Assembly: GCA_950022655.1 (NCBI GenBank)
Contig: OX465584.1
Span: forward strand, 3,481,694-3,545,693
Origin: Alentia gelatinosa
Lineage: Eukaryota; Annelida; Polychaeta; Phyllodocida; Polynoidae
Reading direction: 5' to 3'
Length of the DNA stretch: 64,000 nucleotides
Numbering within the stretch: position 1 is the stretch's first letter; the number at the start of each line of letters is the position of its first letter. The notes beneath the pieces were generated by a model, which was not told the DNA's origin, searched no databases, and worked only from the letters and a program-made list of their open reading frames with translations. This document shows positions 62,422-64,000 of the stretch, one piece after another. A program made the translations under genes and the position numbers.

Positions 62422-64000
62422 CCCTACACCTGCATCCCTAGCCGAAGACTTTGCTGACTGCTCCATAGTGCTAGATGTATGACGTGGGTCAAATACTTAG
62501 TGTGGTGGTGGGTTGGGGAATCAGCGGAGTTTTGAAAGAGCTACAAGATGGGTTCATTCATGTAAAACATGACATGTTTTTTGTATTGCTTTTACAACTG
62601 CAATGCTATTCCTATTGAATAAAACTTTGCCCATGTAAAACTGGTGTTTTGACTTGTATTAGTTAAGATGAGAGAATTTTCTCATATGTACATTATTCTA
62701 TTTGAGTCTAATAATGATCGATATTCATGAAATTCATCATTTGTCTTTGCGGTTCTAATTAATCAAAGGAATAAATGACAATTTTCCTTTTAGATTAGAA
62801 CCCATGGCAATTTCTTGAAAATTGAATATGAAGATCTCCAAGTATTGTAGAACACATATCTAATTTAATAATTGGAGGTCGTCGTGCTAGTTTTTGATTT
62901 AGATATTAATAATATAACAATGTTATAACAGTATGATGGATATTAGCCACACAAAACCTGAGTCATTCCGGTTCAATTAAAAGTTTATTGATGATAAGTG
63001 ATGAGTACAGACAAGCTGATGGTATGAGTGATAGATGATTGTATTAAAAACTCAAAATTATAAAAAAATAAATAAATAAATATGCAGTACTATATGTTTG
63101 AATATAAAAAGATCTATATGTGAAAGTAGAATTTCTGACAATTACTTAACAAATCTACATGTATATGACATTCTTCAAAGAGCTACACATGTTGATAAAG
63201 ATGATATGATATTATTCCCAAATCAGTGCTAAAGATCTATTAGGAGAGTAAGAAACAATATTCAATATTGGTTCAAGGCGGCCGCTTATTTAACCCGACC
63301 AGAGCTAACGTAGTGTGGCTCTGGTGGCCAGTGTAGCAGAGGCCACATGCATATCTCTATACTGTACAGTGAGTTAGTACCAGTAGAGACCCCTGGTGTC
63401 AAAGTCGGGCATGAGGCTTCACAGCTAAGTCAGAGCTCAACTGAGAATCCAGTAAAAACTGAATCTGGTACCCGAGTACGCATTGGCAAAATTGAAAACG
63501 GACCAGCGGAAAAAGTTGAGGCTGAATCTAGGTCAAATCTCTCACTCTCTTGAGATCATATTTTTTCAAATATCTCCGGAACGGATGGGAATTTCTGAAT
63601 GATTTTTTCACAGGTGGATCGAGCGTTTCAAGCTGGACTCATCCATACCAGTTGACATGTATATGACGTGATTTAATGTAAGAAAATCGAAAATTATTGA
63701 TTTTGAAAAATGGTAAAACTAGGTCAAATCTTTGGAGTTGTGTCATTTACTTATAAAACAAAATAGAGACATAACTGAAGAATTAAATGAAAGCTATATA
63801 TGTTGGCTTTCAGATCTTGTTTGAAATTTTGTTCAGATTGGTATATATTTGGTGTTATTAATATTTTAGACGAAGCTGATAAAAAAGAATTCTCCAATTT
63901 TCTTAAAATCAATAAAAAACACATTCAGCTTGAAAGTATCGCAATGACACTTTAGTCGTCATTAAACAAGATATAGATGTTCAATTCTGATGGATGTTTG
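62422..64000 (+). repeat. Unit 30, partial (first 1579 bp)
   Basis: The window ends inside this unit, before its CTCF-like motif. Type C markers combined with T6 / Gly41 and a silent ATT at codon 49 / m3 with AACTGAAG but ATCAAT. NotI 63278, frame 63347-63553. The combination is a further mosaic not seen elsewhere in the window. Confidence 0.98.

Larger units (their letters stand above)
1..64000. repeat. Macrosatellite tandem array, 29 full plus 1 partial unit of about 2152 bp
   Basis: The same sequence recurs head to tail every 2151-2154 bp from the first base to the last. Most of the length difference comes from a T run near unit base 156 (6 or 7 T); single-base indels in units 5, 11, 12, 15 and 28 account for the rest. 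Unit typing shorthand used below. 5' type A: T6, GCGGTTC, CCGTTTC. 5' type B: T7, GTGGTTC, CTGTTTC. 5' type C: GATCGATATTCATGAAATT with GGAGGTCG and CCGGTTC. Middle m1: CTTTTAAAAC plus GTCATTAATA. Middle m2: CTTATAAAAC plus TTATTAGTA and ATCAAT. Middle m3: CTTATAAAAC plus TTATTAATA. 3' type a: GCGTAAC, CCACATAG, ATAAAAC, GCGATCG. 3' type b: GCATAAC, CCACTTAG, ATAAACC, GCAATCG. No transposon, rRNA, histone or other gene cluster was recognised inside the unit. Both array edges lie outside the window. Confidence 0.99.

Noticed and set aside
1..64000. CRISPR array.
   Set aside because: Repeats are 2.15 kb and contiguous, with no short repeat-spacer pattern.
1..64000. Ribosomal RNA, 5S or histone gene cluster.
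   Set aside because: No rRNA core sequences were recognised, and no histone-like protein is encoded in any frame of the unit.

Overview
The window is a single uninterrupted tandem array. It holds 29 complete copies and one partial copy of a unit of about 2152 bp (range 2151-2154), all in the same orientation, with no unique sequence at either edge. Neighbouring units look about 97-99% identical by eye. The array therefore continues beyond both ends of the window. I take it to be a macrosatellite from a eukaryotic nuclear genome: no operon, Shine-Dalgarno, phage or IS-like content is visible, the unit is AT-rich, and it carries a degenerate tRNA-derived segment and polyadenylation-type AATAAA motifs. 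A conserved site resembling the CTCF binding motif points weakly to a bilaterian animal, probably an invertebrate. The species cannot be named from the sequence.

Layout of one unit, numbered as unit 1 (window base 1 is unit base 1): 1-51 is the rest of a minus-strand tRNA-like segment, which spans unit bases -21 to +50 across the arbitrary unit boundary; 83-97 is a G-rich two-tetrad quadruplex candidate; 143-159, 247-264, 330-381 and 492-506 are inverted repeats; about 550-850 is very AT-rich and almost invariant, with an (AAAT)n run; 857-864 is a NotI site at the start of a GC-richer core; 865-872 is TATA-like; 878-968 holds three consecutive hairpins; 926-1132 is a 68-codon open frame of doubtful coding status; 1107-1310 holds two copies of a 13-bp word; 1522-1642 holds a hairpin, an Sm-site-like AATTTTTGA and a following hairpin; 1675-1680 is AATAAA; 1843-1857 is the CTCF-like motif (minus strand) next to nested hairpins reaching 1948; 1949-2131 is featureless spacer apart from unit-typing variants.

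No convincing protein-coding gene exists here. The 68-codon plus-strand frame is open in 29 of 30 units, but one unit carries a nonsense codon and most observed variants change the amino acid. An 81-codon minus-strand frame is intact in only 10 units. The array is better read as a non-coding macrosatellite, formally comparable in design (kilobase unit, one CTCF-like site per unit, all in one orientation) to vertebrate macrosatellites such as DXZ4. Shared variants show higher-order structure: a four-unit block duplicated in tandem (units 11-14 and 15-18) with a visible hybrid junction unit, two-unit and three-unit duplications, and many mosaic units that indicate unequal crossover or gene conversion.
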